64,000 bases of DNA from Anthoceros angustus (Eukaryota > Streptophyta > Anthocerotopsida > Anthocerotales > Anthocerotaceae): NCBI GenBank assembly GCA_010909165.1, contig MU008170.1:992001-1056000 (forward strand). The letters run 5' to 3'. The first letter of the stretch is position 1. Every line of letters begins with the position of its first letter. Below the pieces are notes generated by a model that saw only the letters and a list, made by a program, of their open reading frames with translations, was not told where the DNA came from and did no database searches. Both the position numbers and the translations under genes were made by a program. Below are positions 33,900-44,440 of this stretch, piece by piece.

Positions 33900-34135
33900 A
33901 GATAGGAAAGTTCCGGACTCTCCTAACCCCGGACCTCGAACATGCTTCTCGTGCGCTCTTTTGAAAGAGCTTTCGTTAATATATCTGCAGGGTTTTCTTG
34001 TGTAGGCACATACTCCGGTTGCTTGACTAACCTTCCGCTTGCGTTTGGGATCGTGTTTGAGCTCGGAAGTGAGATCAAGATTCGGAAGTGAGATGAGGAG
34101 TCAAAGTGTGAGCTCCTCTTCACTCGAAGGTCACC
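33900..34135 (-). pseudogene. Ty1/copia tail, R3 copy
   Basis: It reads VKQPEYVPTQENPADILTKA, then LSKERTRSMFEVRG, with a frame change near the end relative to R1. Confidence 0.65.
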
Positions 34136-34551
34136 AGAGGATCCTTCAACCTTAGCGACTAAGGATCTAAATACTCCTATGTGTTTTTCGGTGGAATCAC
34201 CTCAATCGCCATTACACTAATGACATTTCGTCACGCATACAGTCCTTCAACCTCTTCCAGATCTGCGGTGACATTTCAACATTTCAACATGCCTCTACAT
34301 TTCGGATGTTACGACTAACCATGCTTCGTGAAATCCCTCAGATTGGTTTTTCAGCAATCGCATACTATGTAGATTATCGCAAGTGAAGGCCTATCGAAAC
34401 TCTATACCTATTGCGTCTATTAGAAATTAGCTCGGCGAGGCCACTGGCGCTCTGGATTGGCCATTTCATTAGGCTGACTTTGCCGCTAATATGCAAGAAC
34501 TCGCATATCATTGTATTACAAATCTTTATATGTAGCTTAATCGTAGCTTGT

Positions 34552-34607
34552 CCTAGTGTATCTCCATTGGAATTGCGTAAGGCGCAATCCAAAGGAAGTA
34601 CACTAGG
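34552..34607. repeat. Imperfect hairpin CCTAGTGTA..TACACTAGG
   Basis: CCTAGTGTATCTCCATTGGA is followed by ATTGCGT-AAGG-CGCAATCC and AAAGGAAGTACACTAGG. The arms pair with a few mismatches. The same structure occurs in R1 (about 23818), R2 (about 30057) and the R3 duplication (about 35194). It may be a small hairpin transposon or a structured RNA, and I cannot assign it. Confidence 0.6.
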
Positions 34608-34655
34608 ATTCCTACCTAGATTCGCAGTTGCTATAAAATTTTCAACCGTATACTC

Positions 34656-34775
34656 CGGTTGCTTGACTAACCTTCCGCTTGCGTTTGGGATCTTTGTGTT
34701 TGAGCTCGGAAGTGAGATCAAGATTCGGAAGTGAGGTGAGGAGTCAAAGTGTGAGCTCCTCTTCACTCGAAGGTC
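34656..34775 (-). pseudogene. Partial Ty1/copia tail duplicated inside R3
   Basis: TACTCCGGTTGCTTGACTAA and following bases repeat 34013-34135. The left part of the tail is absent because the duplication starts within it. Confidence 0.6.
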
Positions 34776-35484
34776 ACCAGAGGATCCTTCAACCTTAGCG
34801 ACTAAGGATCTAAATACTCCTATGTGTTTTTCGGTGGAATCACCTCAATCGCCATTACACTAATGACATTTCGTCACGCATGGTCCTTCAACCTCTTCCA
34901 GATCTGCGGTGACATTTCAACATTTCAACATGCCTCTACATTTCGGATGTTACGACTAACCATGCTTCGTGAAATCCCTCAGATTGGTTTTTCAGCAATT
35001 CGGCATACTATGTAGATTATCGCAAGTGAAGGCCTATCGAAACTCTATACCTATTGCGTCTATTAGAAATTAGCTCGGCGAGGCCACTGGCGCTCTGGAT
35101 TGGCCATTTCATTAGGCGACTTTGTCGCTAATATGCAAGAACTCGCATATCATTGTATTACAAATCTTTATATGTAGCTCTTCGAGCTTGTCCTAGTGTA
35201 TCTCCATTGGAATTGCGAGGGCGCAATCCAAAGGAAGTACACTAGGATTCCTAGATTCGCAGTTGCTATAAAATTTTCAACCGGTATACTCCCGGCCTAG
35301 GTTGAACTCACTACTCCACCATGGAGTAGCGAGATTGTATACATGTCCCGACCAGCCCTTGATGAGTCGGCCAATTTTACCCCTGCAGTCTACCTAACAT
35401 GCATATATAGCCCTACATGCAATATCTAGAAAACGGAATTCCCATGGTTCAAGGAAGTTGCCTTCCTCGGCCCTCGAAATAGGT

Positions 35485-35740
35485 TTCTATCTACATGCTA
35501 CTTTTCCCAAGGACCAAGGAACATCCTTCCGAAACCCCAAGACCAAGGACTAGGTTTCTATCTACATACCATTTTCCCAAGGACCAAGGAACATCCTTCC
35601 GAACCCAAGACCAAGGACTCGAAATAGGCTTCTATCTACTTGCTACTTTCCCAAGGACCAAGGAACATCATTCAACCTCAAGACCAAGGACTTGAGTCTG
35701 CTTCTTCCCAAACCCCAAAGACCAAGGACTTGAGTCCTAC
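35485..35740. repeat. CCAAGGACCAAGG minisatellite, R4 copy
   Basis: Same layout as the R2 and R3 copies, with about four units. Confidence 0.85.
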
Positions 35741-36119
35741 CTATTTGAATAGATAGGACTACGGACTCGTAGCGGACTTGAGCGGCCACCGCTTCTCGGT
35801 GTGACCACACCAAGTAACCGCCTCCCATCACCACTTCCTAGGACTCCCCTCTTGTGCGTGGGAAACTAGGCGAGGTAAGAGGAGCTCTCGCTCACGACAT
35901 TCGGTGCAAGGAGTCCGGTGAGGTCCTCGGGTTAAACAACATGTTCAAGCCGACTTGTTGGATGAGAAGCTTGTTTCTTTGAATATGCAGTGGGTCATTG
36001 TGCTTCTCCTTCCAAGTCGAGCTCTCCAAAGCCCGAGCACAGGAGGTGTGCCGGATTGGATATGGGAGTCGTGACACTGTAACCATCGACGTTATGTGAG
36101 TAGGGAAAGCTTCGAGGCC

Positions 36120-37165
36120 GTTGGAGCTCAGAAAATCGTGATAGACTATTCTATTCCTCACCATCTTATATGTCGTGCTAAAACTTTGTGCGATAAGAAG
36201 GACATGGTTGTGGGATGACGCGTTCATGATCTCACATCAAACTTGGGTACGAGTCAATCACATACTTGGGGAACCATATCTTGCGGATGTATGTATCGGA
36301 GGTAGGCTACGGAGGGTGGGCAAACCAAATCCCTTCATGTGGTTTTCAATAATCTCCGCACATGCTACACATGGGGAGCCTAATGAGGCGATACAACTTT
36401 ACTATGCGATGTGTCGCTCGGTGTGAAGGCGGATGCCCACATCTTTGTAGCACCCTTCAAGCTTGTGCATTTCTTTGTGGACACGAATCTAGCGAGAAAA
36501 GTGCGGCATGATATGTTGCATGTGACATTCCACCGAACTTGTTTATTGCCAATCGTCGGTGGACATGTACGCAAACCGTGGTGAATCGGAAGAGGCAAAC
36601 ACGGTTTTCGATAGGTTAGGCGTAAAGGATGTCGTGACATGGACGGCCCCGATAGTTGGGTATGCAAATCATGGGCTTGGCCAAGAGGCGCTATTTTTGT
36701 ATGGACAAATGGAGAAGGAGGGCGATTGTGGGCAACCATGTTACCTTTGCTTGCCTTCCAAGGCTGTGCAAACGCAAGTGCCTTCTGAAAGGCACCGCAC
36801 TCTGATTGTGGAGAGAGGACTAGATAACACACTTGTGGGCACTTGCCCGGTGGACATGTAGGCAAAGTGTGGCGAAGTAGAAGATGCGCATCAAGTTTTT
36901 CAATGCTTGAGCCCAAAGGATGTGGTGACTTGGAATGCCACGATTCTTTGGGTATGGATGAAAGGGCTTGGTCAAGAGGCGCTATTTTTGTATGGACGAA
37001 TGCAACAGGAGGGCTGCTTGTGGTGATGAGGTTACTTTTGCTTGGCTTTTGAAGGCATGTGCAAGCATTGGTGCCTTCTGAAGGCGTAGCGCACTCACTT
37101 GTGCAAAGAGGACATTTGGATAACGTGCTTGTGGGCGCTTCGGTGGACTGGATGCCAAGATGCAT
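36120..37165 (+). pseudogene. Captured PPR gene fragment, R4 copy (best preserved)
   Basis: This copy has an unbroken run of one full PPR motif: MDMYANRGESEEANTVFDRL, then GVKDVVTWTAPIVGYANHGL, then GQEALFLYGQMEKEG (36559-36725). After a frame change it gives AKCGEVEDAHQVF (36861), DVVTW-AT and GLGQEALFLYGRMQQEG (36970-37020), a second motif. An upstream motif with NPFMWFSIISAHATHGEPNE lies at 36330. The 'V(V/D)MYAKCG...A..VF....  D(V)VTW...I.GY...G.G.EAL.L...M...G' pattern is diagnostic of PPR. There is no start, no transit peptide and no C-terminal domain, so it is an internal gene fragment carried by the transposon. Confidence 0.75.
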
Positions 37166-37180
37166 GCCTCGTTTTGACAG

Positions 37181-38620
37181 CTAGGAAAATTCTTACACCG
37201 ACATTTTACAATGCTGGCACTATTTATAAATCGATAAATTTGTATAACATTTTACAATGTATTTGCAATGAACATGCCACATCGCAATTTCACTAATATA
37301 TAGCCTCATAAATGACATAAATCGGAAAAGGTCTCTTCCACATATTTACAACGTCTTTTACAAGCATGCCACATCGCAATCTTACTAATATATAACCTCA
37401 TAAATTACATAAATAAGGAAAAGGCATGCCACATCGAATCTTACTAATATATAACCTCATAAATTACATAAATAAGGAAAAGGCATGCCACATCGAATCT
37501 TACTAATATATAACCTCATAAATTACATAAATAAGGAAAAGGTCTCTTCCAAAATTTTACAACGGCATTTGCGACAAGCATGCCACATCGACAATCTTAC
37601 TAATATATAACCTCATAAATTACATAAATAAGGAAAAGGCATGCCACATCGCAATCTTACTAATATATAACCTCATAAATTACATAAATAAGGAAAAGGC
37701 ATGCCACATCAATCTTACTAATATATAACCTCATAAATTACATAAATAAGGAAAAGGTCTCTTCCAAAATTTTACAACATGCCATGTCAACATGCCACAT
37801 CAGCAAATAATATATTTATTCATGGATATTGGCTGGCTTGTGCATTTTACAACCATAGTTACGACGCATGTGCCACGTCAAGAATATACAATAAAATGAA
37901 TAATCCAATAATATAACATAAATTGGAGAAACCATTTTACAATGATATTTGCAATGAGCTTGCCATGTCAGCAAATAATAAATTTATTTATAGATATTTA
38001 TATAAAATGGTTTTCATGCGTTTTACAACCATAGCTACAATGCATGTGACACGTCAAGAATACAAAAAAAAAGATAATCCCATAACTAACATAAATCCAG
38101 AGAAACATATTTACAACATCATTTGCAACGAACTTGCCACATCAGCAAATAATAAATCTATTCATAGATATTCCAATAAATGGTATTATTCCAAAAATCA
38201 AGTCTTGCACAATTTACAACCACATCTACAACAAACATGGTTTACAACGCCTTTTACAAGTACCGTTTACAACATCCTTTATGCCACGTCATTATAAATT
38301 CAACAAAATGTAGTTTTATTAACAAATAACCCCCATAGTTTTCTAAATCAAAAGAGTTTATGCACAATTAACAACGTCATGTACAACGAGCAAGCCATGT
38401 CAACAAACCCCGTTGTAAAATTTGTGTCAACATGCCATGTCAACAAATCCCGTTGTAAAATTTGTCAACATGCCATGTCAACAAACCCTTGTAAAATCCA
38501 TGCCACATCATATTAGTTAGGAACCCTTGTTGTAAATGTTCAAAAACTTACAAGGCTTTGAGTATAGTAAGAGTGTTGTAGTTTCCTCTAACTAAACTTA
38601 GACCCATTTGTAAAAGGTAG
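37181..38620. repeat. Right subterminal region: 60-bp array and TTTACAAC motifs
   Basis: From 37265 to 37790, CATGCCACATCG, AATCTTACTAATATATAACC and TCATAAATTACATAAATAAG recur about seven times with a 59-62 bp period. Some copies are separated by CTCTTCCAAAATTTTACAAC. From 37790 to 38300 a longer A/T-rich block of about 170 bp repeats three times with TTTACAAC words. From 38300 to 38560 the words turn to GTTGTAAAATTTG and CATGCCATGTCAACA. Motif orientation thus flips toward the end, as expected for an inverted terminus. No gene is supported. Confidence 0.8.
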
Positions 38621-38633
38621 CCCTCCTTGTAGT
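38621..38633 (-). repeat. Right terminal inverted repeat of the CACTA element (worn)
   Basis: CCCTCCTTGTAGT matches the reverse complement of the left end apart from a 5-base gap and a missing final G. The flank that follows continues the macrosatellite exactly where the left flank stopped. Confidence 0.6.
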
Positions 38634-38639
38634 TTTCTA
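38634..38639. repeat. Right copy of insertion-site duplication (TTTCTA)
   Basis: TTTCTA followed by GCTTCTTTGGGACG. The empty units read TTTCTAGC and then TTC.TTTGGGACG with only one TTTCTA. Confidence 0.6.
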
Positions 38640-39860
38640 GCTTCTTTGGGACGTTTTTCCTCTTTTGTTTTGTTTTCCTTTGTTATTTTGGGTTGGGTTG
38701 TAGTTGAAGGTTCGGTCTCTTTTCGGATAATTTTGAGGTTTTTGGTTGTTTTGTCTCTAGTTTCTTATTTTGGGAGGTTATCAATGCTATTTTCCAATTT
38801 TTGGGTTGGGTTGTAGCTTTAGGTTCCAATCTCTTTTGATTTTGTGAGGGCTTTTGGTTCTCTTGTTTCTAGCTTCTTTAGGTTCCAATCTCTTTTGGTT
38901 TTTGAGGGCTTTTGGTTCTCTTGTTTCTAGATTCTTTAGGTTCCAATCTCTTATCGGATTTTTGAGGGCTTTTGGTTCTCTTGTTTCTAGCCGTTTTTGG
39001 GAGGTTATTTCCTCTTTTGTTTATCTTTTCCTTTGTTATTTTGGGTTGGGTTGTAGCTGAAGGTTCGAGTCTCTTTTGATTTTGTGAGGGCTTTTGGTTG
39101 TTTTGTCTTTAGCTTCTTATTTTGGGAGGTTATCATTGTTATTTTTTATTTTGGGTTGGGTTGTAGCTAAAGGTTCCAATCTCTTTTCGGATGTTTGTGG
39201 GGCTTTTGGTTCTCTTGTTTCTTTTTGTGTGAGGTTATTTTTTATTTTGCTTTTCTTTTTGGGTTGGATTGTAGTTGAAGGGTCCAATCTCTTTTGATTT
39301 TGTGAGGGCTTTTGGTTCTTGTATCTAGCTTCTTTAGGTTCCAATCTCTTTTCGGATTTTTGTGAGGGCTTTTGGTTCTCTTGTTTCTAGCTTTAAGTTC
39401 CAATCTCTTTTCGGATTTTTGTGAGGGCTTTTTGGTTCTCTTGTTTCTAGCTTCTTTAGGTTCCAATCTCTTTTCGGATTTTTGTGAGGGCTTTTTGGTT
39501 CTCTTGTTTCTAGCTTCTTATTTTATTTTTGTGAGGTTTTTTGATTGTTTTGTCTTTAGCTTCTTATTTTTTGGATTTTTGTGAGGCTTTTGGTTCTCTT
39601 GTTTCTTTTTTGGGAGGTTATCATTGTTATTTTTTATGTTTTTGGTTGGGTTGTAGTTGAAGGTTCCAATCGGTCTTTAGATTTTGTGAGGTTTTTGATT
39701 GTTTTGTTTCTAGCTTCTTTTTGGGAGGTTATTTTGTTATTGTTTTCCTTTTGGGTTGGATTGTAGCTGAAGGTTCCATCACTTTTGGATTTTTGAGGGC
39801 TTTTTGGTTCTAGTGTCTCTTTTGGGAGGTTATTTATTTTGCTTTTCTTTTGTGATCTTT
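38640..39860. repeat. T/G-rich minisatellite, about 63-bp unit, U1
   Basis: The unit is TCTAGCTTCTTTAGGTTCCA, ATCTCTTTTCGGATTTTTGT, GAGGGCTTTTGGTTCTCTTG. A second, longer form contains TTTGGGAGGTTATC and GGGTTGGGTTGTAGCTGAAG. Both strands read open in places. The minus strand gives Lys/Arg-rich chains (EPKEARNKRTKSPHKN). These are translations of the repeat and not genes. Confidence 0.9.
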
Positions 39861-40594
39861 TGGTTGTTAGTGGATATCTTCCATTGCTTATGATCATGAG
39901 ATATCTACGTGTGGTCCTCGTCTAATCAAAGCAATGGGAGTAGGCAAGAGACTTGGCCTCGAGCTTTGCAACTCTCGAGTTTCGGGACCGCCTCGGAGGC
40001 GTCTCTCAACAAGTGCAAGAGCACTTGTTTTGTCCCATGTTGGATTACATTCCCACACATCTTTTCGAGCAAGCTTTCCCCATAAAAACAAGGAGATCCC
40101 TACATGTATATAGCGCCCAAGTCATATGGGGTCCCCAAAGCCGACCTCCCACCACATGAGGCTCAACGTGCACCACCTCACTTTTGCTGTCGGCAATAAC
40201 CAGAGCTTCCCTCCATAAAGATAGGGCTCAACTAAAGTTGGGGCCCCTTAGACCGCCAACCTCATATTCTGGTGCCCCACCACCCCTCGGCGCAAACTTT
40301 TGCTCCGCTTTCTTTTTGGGTTGTAGAAACCCTTCTAAATAGCACGCGCCTTAAGTCGGGGCCCCTTAGACCGCCAACCTTGACCCTTGGTGCCCCACCA
40401 CCCCGAGCAAACTACTTCTCCCCAGCCCCACCATAAATCCCCACCTCCACATGTATAGCGCCCACCTTAAGTCAAGGCCCCTCGAAATGCCAACCTCATA
40501 TTCACGGTGCCCCAACACCCCAGTCGCTCTTCTCCTTCGCTTTCCTTTTGGTTTATAACTTCCCTCAAGAAGGAGTGTCGCTTCCCTCAAAACG

Positions 40595-41100
40595 ATGCGT
40601 CGGAATGTAATCCAACATGGGTATGCTCACACACGGGATGGCAATTTCCAGCCAAAGTCGAAGAAATTTCAGGGTGGAGACTTCATTTACTTGCAGAGTC
40701 AAACAGGAGATACCTTCGACACCGCTAGCAGCCGACGCATGCTGCAAGTGAAGGAGGTTAGACCTAATGGGGGTACTCTTGCTACGGTGATGGGCCGACG
40801 ATCGACAACATGAAGAATTGTGCGGTCTATCACCTCCCAAACCTGGACCCAACTATTGTTACCAGCGATTGGGTCCCTCCGCTTGATTACCCATGCCAAG
40901 TATGTAGGCCTCCGGATGATACAGGCGATGCCGTTTTGTGATCACTGTGATGGTGGTTACCATGTGTTTTGCCTAAATCCACCACTAGTTGAGGTCCCGG
41001 ATCACTGTTGTACAAGAAAACCAGCTACAACGGGCATAAACCATCGAGCTTCAGGGGGGGAGGCGGGGTGGAGAGGCAGAGGACTCATTTTTGCTACATG
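40595..41100 (+). pseudogene. Ty3/gypsy polyprotein tail with PHD finger, U2 copy (most complete)
   Basis: The frame opens with NVIQHGYAHTRDGNFQPKSK and then GGDFIYLQ, with a RRMLQVKEVRPNG block 40 residues on. Next is VYHLPNLDPTI-like sequence near 40830. The PHD finger follows: CQVC (about 40896), CDHCDGGYHVFCLNPPL (40942-40992), VEVPD and a closing cysteine pair region. The GD(F/Y).YLQ and '(V/I)L.VKEVRP.G' blocks parallel the region after integrase in the minus-strand gypsy at 60.5-61.1 kb, which also ends in a PHD finger. PHD fingers usually bind histone H3 tails. There is no integrase core or LTR here, so this is a remnant fixed in the satellite unit. Confidence 0.65.
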
Positions 41101-42564
41101 TTAGATGAGAGTTGGGACATACTGGACAGCCCCAATGTTCGATGAGATAGCTAGGACATACTCCGGACAAGTATGCTACACTCCAGCTCGGCTATACTCG
41201 GGACCACCTCAGCTATACTCGGGGCAGTCCCATGGCAACAAGTATACTGGGCGGCCCAACCTCCATACCACGATCCCTGGTATACTCGGGGCAGTCATAG
41301 TCCCAACTCTATTATTCTGATCTACTTTAGTGATCAGCCCCAGAACAACTATACTTGGGATGGTCCCGAGAGAACACTAAGGACAAGCGATTAGGGATGG
41401 AGTGAGTGACCCTTTCGGCCAAGTGTTTGAGTGTCTTTGGCGGAATTGCTATGGTGCGTGAAGAGTGTGCGGATGGGATGGTTCTAGTGGCAATTTCACC
41501 TCTTTCTATGATAAGCTCGTCGGCACTCTAAAACTCCTACTCTTGTTGTGGTTAGAGGTAGCACGAAGAGCTCCCACTAATGTCGTCAATGCGTGTTGTG
41601 ACCAATGTCAAGGGACAAACTATAGGAGGAAGCGGGGTAATCTATGCTCAAGAGAAAGACACGAGGAAGAGCCAAAGCACGACTTCCACCCCAACTACGT
41701 AGAGATACTAAGGAGAAGAAGTTGGGACGGAAGGTCCTTGTTCTTTGATGACACCAACTCAAGATCGACACCTTGTAACTTGTAGAAATGATCACCACCG
41801 CTAACAACACACAATAGTCGATTCTGTTTTAAACTAAGCGGACACTTGAATCTGTAGGAGTCTAAGACTCAAGCATCTCCTTTGAATAAGTCATGTTTTT
41901 ACCTTAGGGAGGGCTTTAGTAAGCGGTCGGTGCATTAGATCCCGTGGGGATGTATTCAAGAGATCGACTTAAAGCGCATCTCGGATGAAATGGTAATGAA
42001 TCTCGATGTCCTTGCGTGCACCGGGACTCATGGCGCCGCGATTGTTGCGTCCGAGATTGTCGTGTATGCGTGTCGAGTGTCCTCTCCCAAGACTCGATGC
42101 CGCGAGTGGAGCGATAACTTAAGAAGGTTCCACATAACGTATAAAAATATGGTATATGGATTATATAAAATGTGTTACATAGGACTTTGAGCCTCCTTTG
42201 GCTTTGGCTTCTATGGATTGAGTATTTGAACTAAGTTTTCTAGCTAGTGACCATGAAGCTTCATGTCATCGTAATGACTTCGTCCAGCCATATGGTGATG
42301 GCATGTGAGTCATTCTTGCACCTTCACCAGCTCATACCTCGCATGACACCGCCGCGTGTGTCGCACCTTCCACGCCGATGGTTCCCAATGCTCTGCACTT
42401 GGGCACCACCGCAACGGCACACTCCGACACTTCAGCCCGGCGACAACCTCACCGATGAAAACACGAGGCACGCATGGAAAGCTAACCCCTCACCATCCCT
42501 CCCTTCACAATTGTCGTGCAAACCGGATCCTCTATATGAGAGGCGCCTCACGAACCGAGCCAAG

Positions 42565-42925
42565 AAGGGTCGCTTGCGCTTTCATCCACTAAAGTTGAGT
42601 ATAAGGCAGGCATGGAAGGAGTTAGAGTGGGAAAGGCAACTTTTGGAATGAATCCACTTACCTCAAAGTGCTCCCACTAAGCTTCTATGTGAAAGCATGT
42701 AGGCTATTGCCCTTTTTCCAATCCTTGGTTTCATGCAAGAACCAAGCACATTGAGCTAAACCACCATTATATCCATGGCGTCAAAGGGGCATTGTGAAAG
42801 TGGAATACATTAGTCTTGATGAGAATCTGACTAATATTTTTACAAAGGGCTGCCAAAGCCAAAGCATTTCAAGCATATGGCTGCCCTTGGGCTCGGAGTG
42901 TTCACTCGCCCGTCGAGTTGATATC
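42565..42925 (+). pseudogene. Ty1/copia RNase H tail, U2 copy
   Basis: Same plan as 1690-2060: HPLKLSI-like, KLLCESM, KHIEL..HHYIHG, KVEYISLDEN, IFTKG and HFKHMAALGLG over shifting frames. This copy keeps CTGAC after GAGAAT (42826), which is lost in the other units. Confidence 0.6.
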
Positions 42926-43084
42926 TACCTTGTTGTCGCCGGCTCTGATTCTTATTGCCTCTAGGGCTCTGGAGCTGCTCGCCTTCTTCACTCAAAATGA
43001 CGTATTCATCGATCGGTACTCTCAAGGATGAAGCTACACTATGAAATCTAGGCGTGAGAGGTATCGGACATATGGGTCATGTTT

Positions 43085-44440
43085 TAGGAGGTCATATCTT
43101 TTTTTCTTTTTTTGTGATTTCTTGGTTGGGTTGTAGCTGAAGGTTCTAGTCATTTTCGCTTTCTTTGTGAGGATTTTGGTTTGTTTTGTTTCTAGCCGTT
43201 CTTTGGGACGTTTTTCCTCTTTTGTTTTGTTTTCCTTTGTTATTTTGGGTTGGGTTGTAGTTGAAGGTTCGGTCTCTTTTCGGATAATTTTGAGGGTTTT
43301 TGGTTGTTTTGTCTCTAGTTTCTTATTTTGGGAGGTTATCAATGCTATTTTCCAATTTTTGGGTTGGGTTGTAGCTTTAGGTTCCAATCTCTTTTGATTT
43401 TGTGAGGGCTTTTGGTTCTCTTGTTTCTAGCTTTAGGTTCCAATCTCTTTTTGGATTTTTGTGAGGGCTTTTGGTTCTCTTGTTTCTAGATTCTTTAGGT
43501 TCCAATCTCTTTTGATTTTGTGAGGGCTTTTGGTTCTCTTGTTTCTAACCGTTTTGGGAGGTTATTTCCTCTTTTGTTTATCTTTTTTTTTGGGTTGTAT
43601 GAAGGTTCTAGTGTCTCTTTTGATTTTGTGAGGGCTTTTGGTTGTTTTGTCTTTAGCTTCTTATTTTGGGAGGTTATCATTGTTATTTTTATTTTGGGTT
43701 GGGTTGTAGCTAAAGGTTCCAATCTCTTTTCGGATGTTTGTGGGGCTTTTGGTTCTCTTGTTTCTAGCTTCTTTTTGGGAGGTTATTTTTGTTATTGTTT
43801 TCCTTTTGGGTTGGATTGTAGCTAAGGTCCAATCTCTTTTCGGATTTTTGTGAGGGCTTTTGGTTCTCTTGTATCTAGCTTTAGGTTCCAATCTCTTTTT
43901 TTTGTGAGGTTTTTGGTTCTCTTGTTTCTAGCTTTAAGTTCCAATCTCTTCGGATTTTGTGAGGGCTTTTGGTTCTCTTGTATCTAGCTTCTTTAGGTTC
44001 CAATCTCTTTTCGGATTTTTGTGAGGGCTTTTGGTTCTCTTGTTTCTAGCTTTAAGTTCCAATCTCTTTTTTTTGTGAGGGCTTTTGGTTCTCTTGTTTC
44101 TAGCTTCTTTAGGTTCCAATCTCTTTTCGGATTTTGTGAGGGCTTTTGGTTCTCTTGTTTTATTTTGGGAGGTTATCATTATTATTTTTTATTTTTTGGT
44201 TGGGTTGTAGCTGAAGGTTCCAATCGGTCTTTAGATTTTTGTGAGGTTTTTTTGATTTTTTTGTTTCTAGCTTCTTTTTTGGGAGGTTATTTTTGTTATT
44301 GTTTTTCCTTTTGGGTTGGATTGTAGCTGAAGGTTCCAGTCACTTTTTGGATTTTTTGAGGGCCTTCGACCGTTTTGGTTCTAGTGTCTCTTTTTGGGAG
44401 GTTATTTATTTTTGCTTTTTCTTTTGTGATCTTTTGGTTG
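43085..44440. repeat. T/G-rich minisatellite, U2
   Basis: Same unit as in U1. It includes the uninterrupted insertion-site sequence TTGTTTCTAGCCG at about 43185. Confidence 0.9.

Larger units (their letters stand above)
30238..35367. repeat. Large internal repeat R3 with two local duplications
   Basis: R3 has the full module order. It has an 82-bp tandem duplication at 30899-31060 (CTCGAGCACAGGAGGTGTGC twice). It also has a 640-bp duplication in which the copia-tail segment 34010-34655 is repeated from 34656. Without these, the unit is about 4.45 kb. Confidence 0.85.
35368..37180. repeat. Large internal repeat R4, truncated after the PPR module
   Basis: R4 runs from the start phrase through the minisatellite and the PPR fragment. 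It includes a second PPR motif not kept in R2 or R3 and then gives way to the right subterminal region. It lacks the hairpin, two-exon gene and copia tail. Confidence 0.8.
2366..38633 (+). mobile_element. Giant composite CACTA-like DNA transposon (36.3 kb)
   Basis: The left end is CACTACAAGAAAATG, the textbook CACTA terminus. The right end is CCCTCCTTGTAGT, an imperfect inverted match. The outside flanks rejoin exactly into a macrosatellite sequence that is uninterrupted in U2, U3 and U4. Inside are the expected transposase genes: TNP2 with DUF4218 and DUF4216 on the plus strand, and a Transposase_24-like gene on the minus strand. Both subterminal regions are full of TTTACAAC and its complement. 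The element also holds SET-domain coding, four large repeats with PPR and copia fragments, and a small two-exon gene. CACTA elements are commonly up to about 20 kb and can capture host sequence, so this is very large. A composite of nested elements is possible, since TTTACAAC clusters also occur deep inside. Confidence 0.75.
38634..40594. repeat. Macrosatellite unit U1, right part
   Basis: It matches 43190-45149 in U2 and its counterparts in U3 and U4. A T/G-rich minisatellite fills 38640-39860. From 39870 to 40594 comes a C-rich spacer with GGGGCCCCTTAGACCGCCAA and GGTGCCCCACCACCCC repeated two to three times. No gene is recognised in the spacer. Confidence 0.8.

Noticed and set aside
38640-39897. 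Lys/Arg-rich minus-strand open frames (and similar ones at 43034-44179, 47843-48506, 50361-51029 and 54426-54800)
   Set aside because: These are translations of the T/G-rich minisatellite. They are repetitive and have no domain and no start context.
40890-41000. PHD finger as evidence of a host chromatin gene
   Set aside because: The flanking blocks match in style the post-integrase tail of the gypsy element at 60.5-61.1 kb, and it recurs in each macrosatellite unit.
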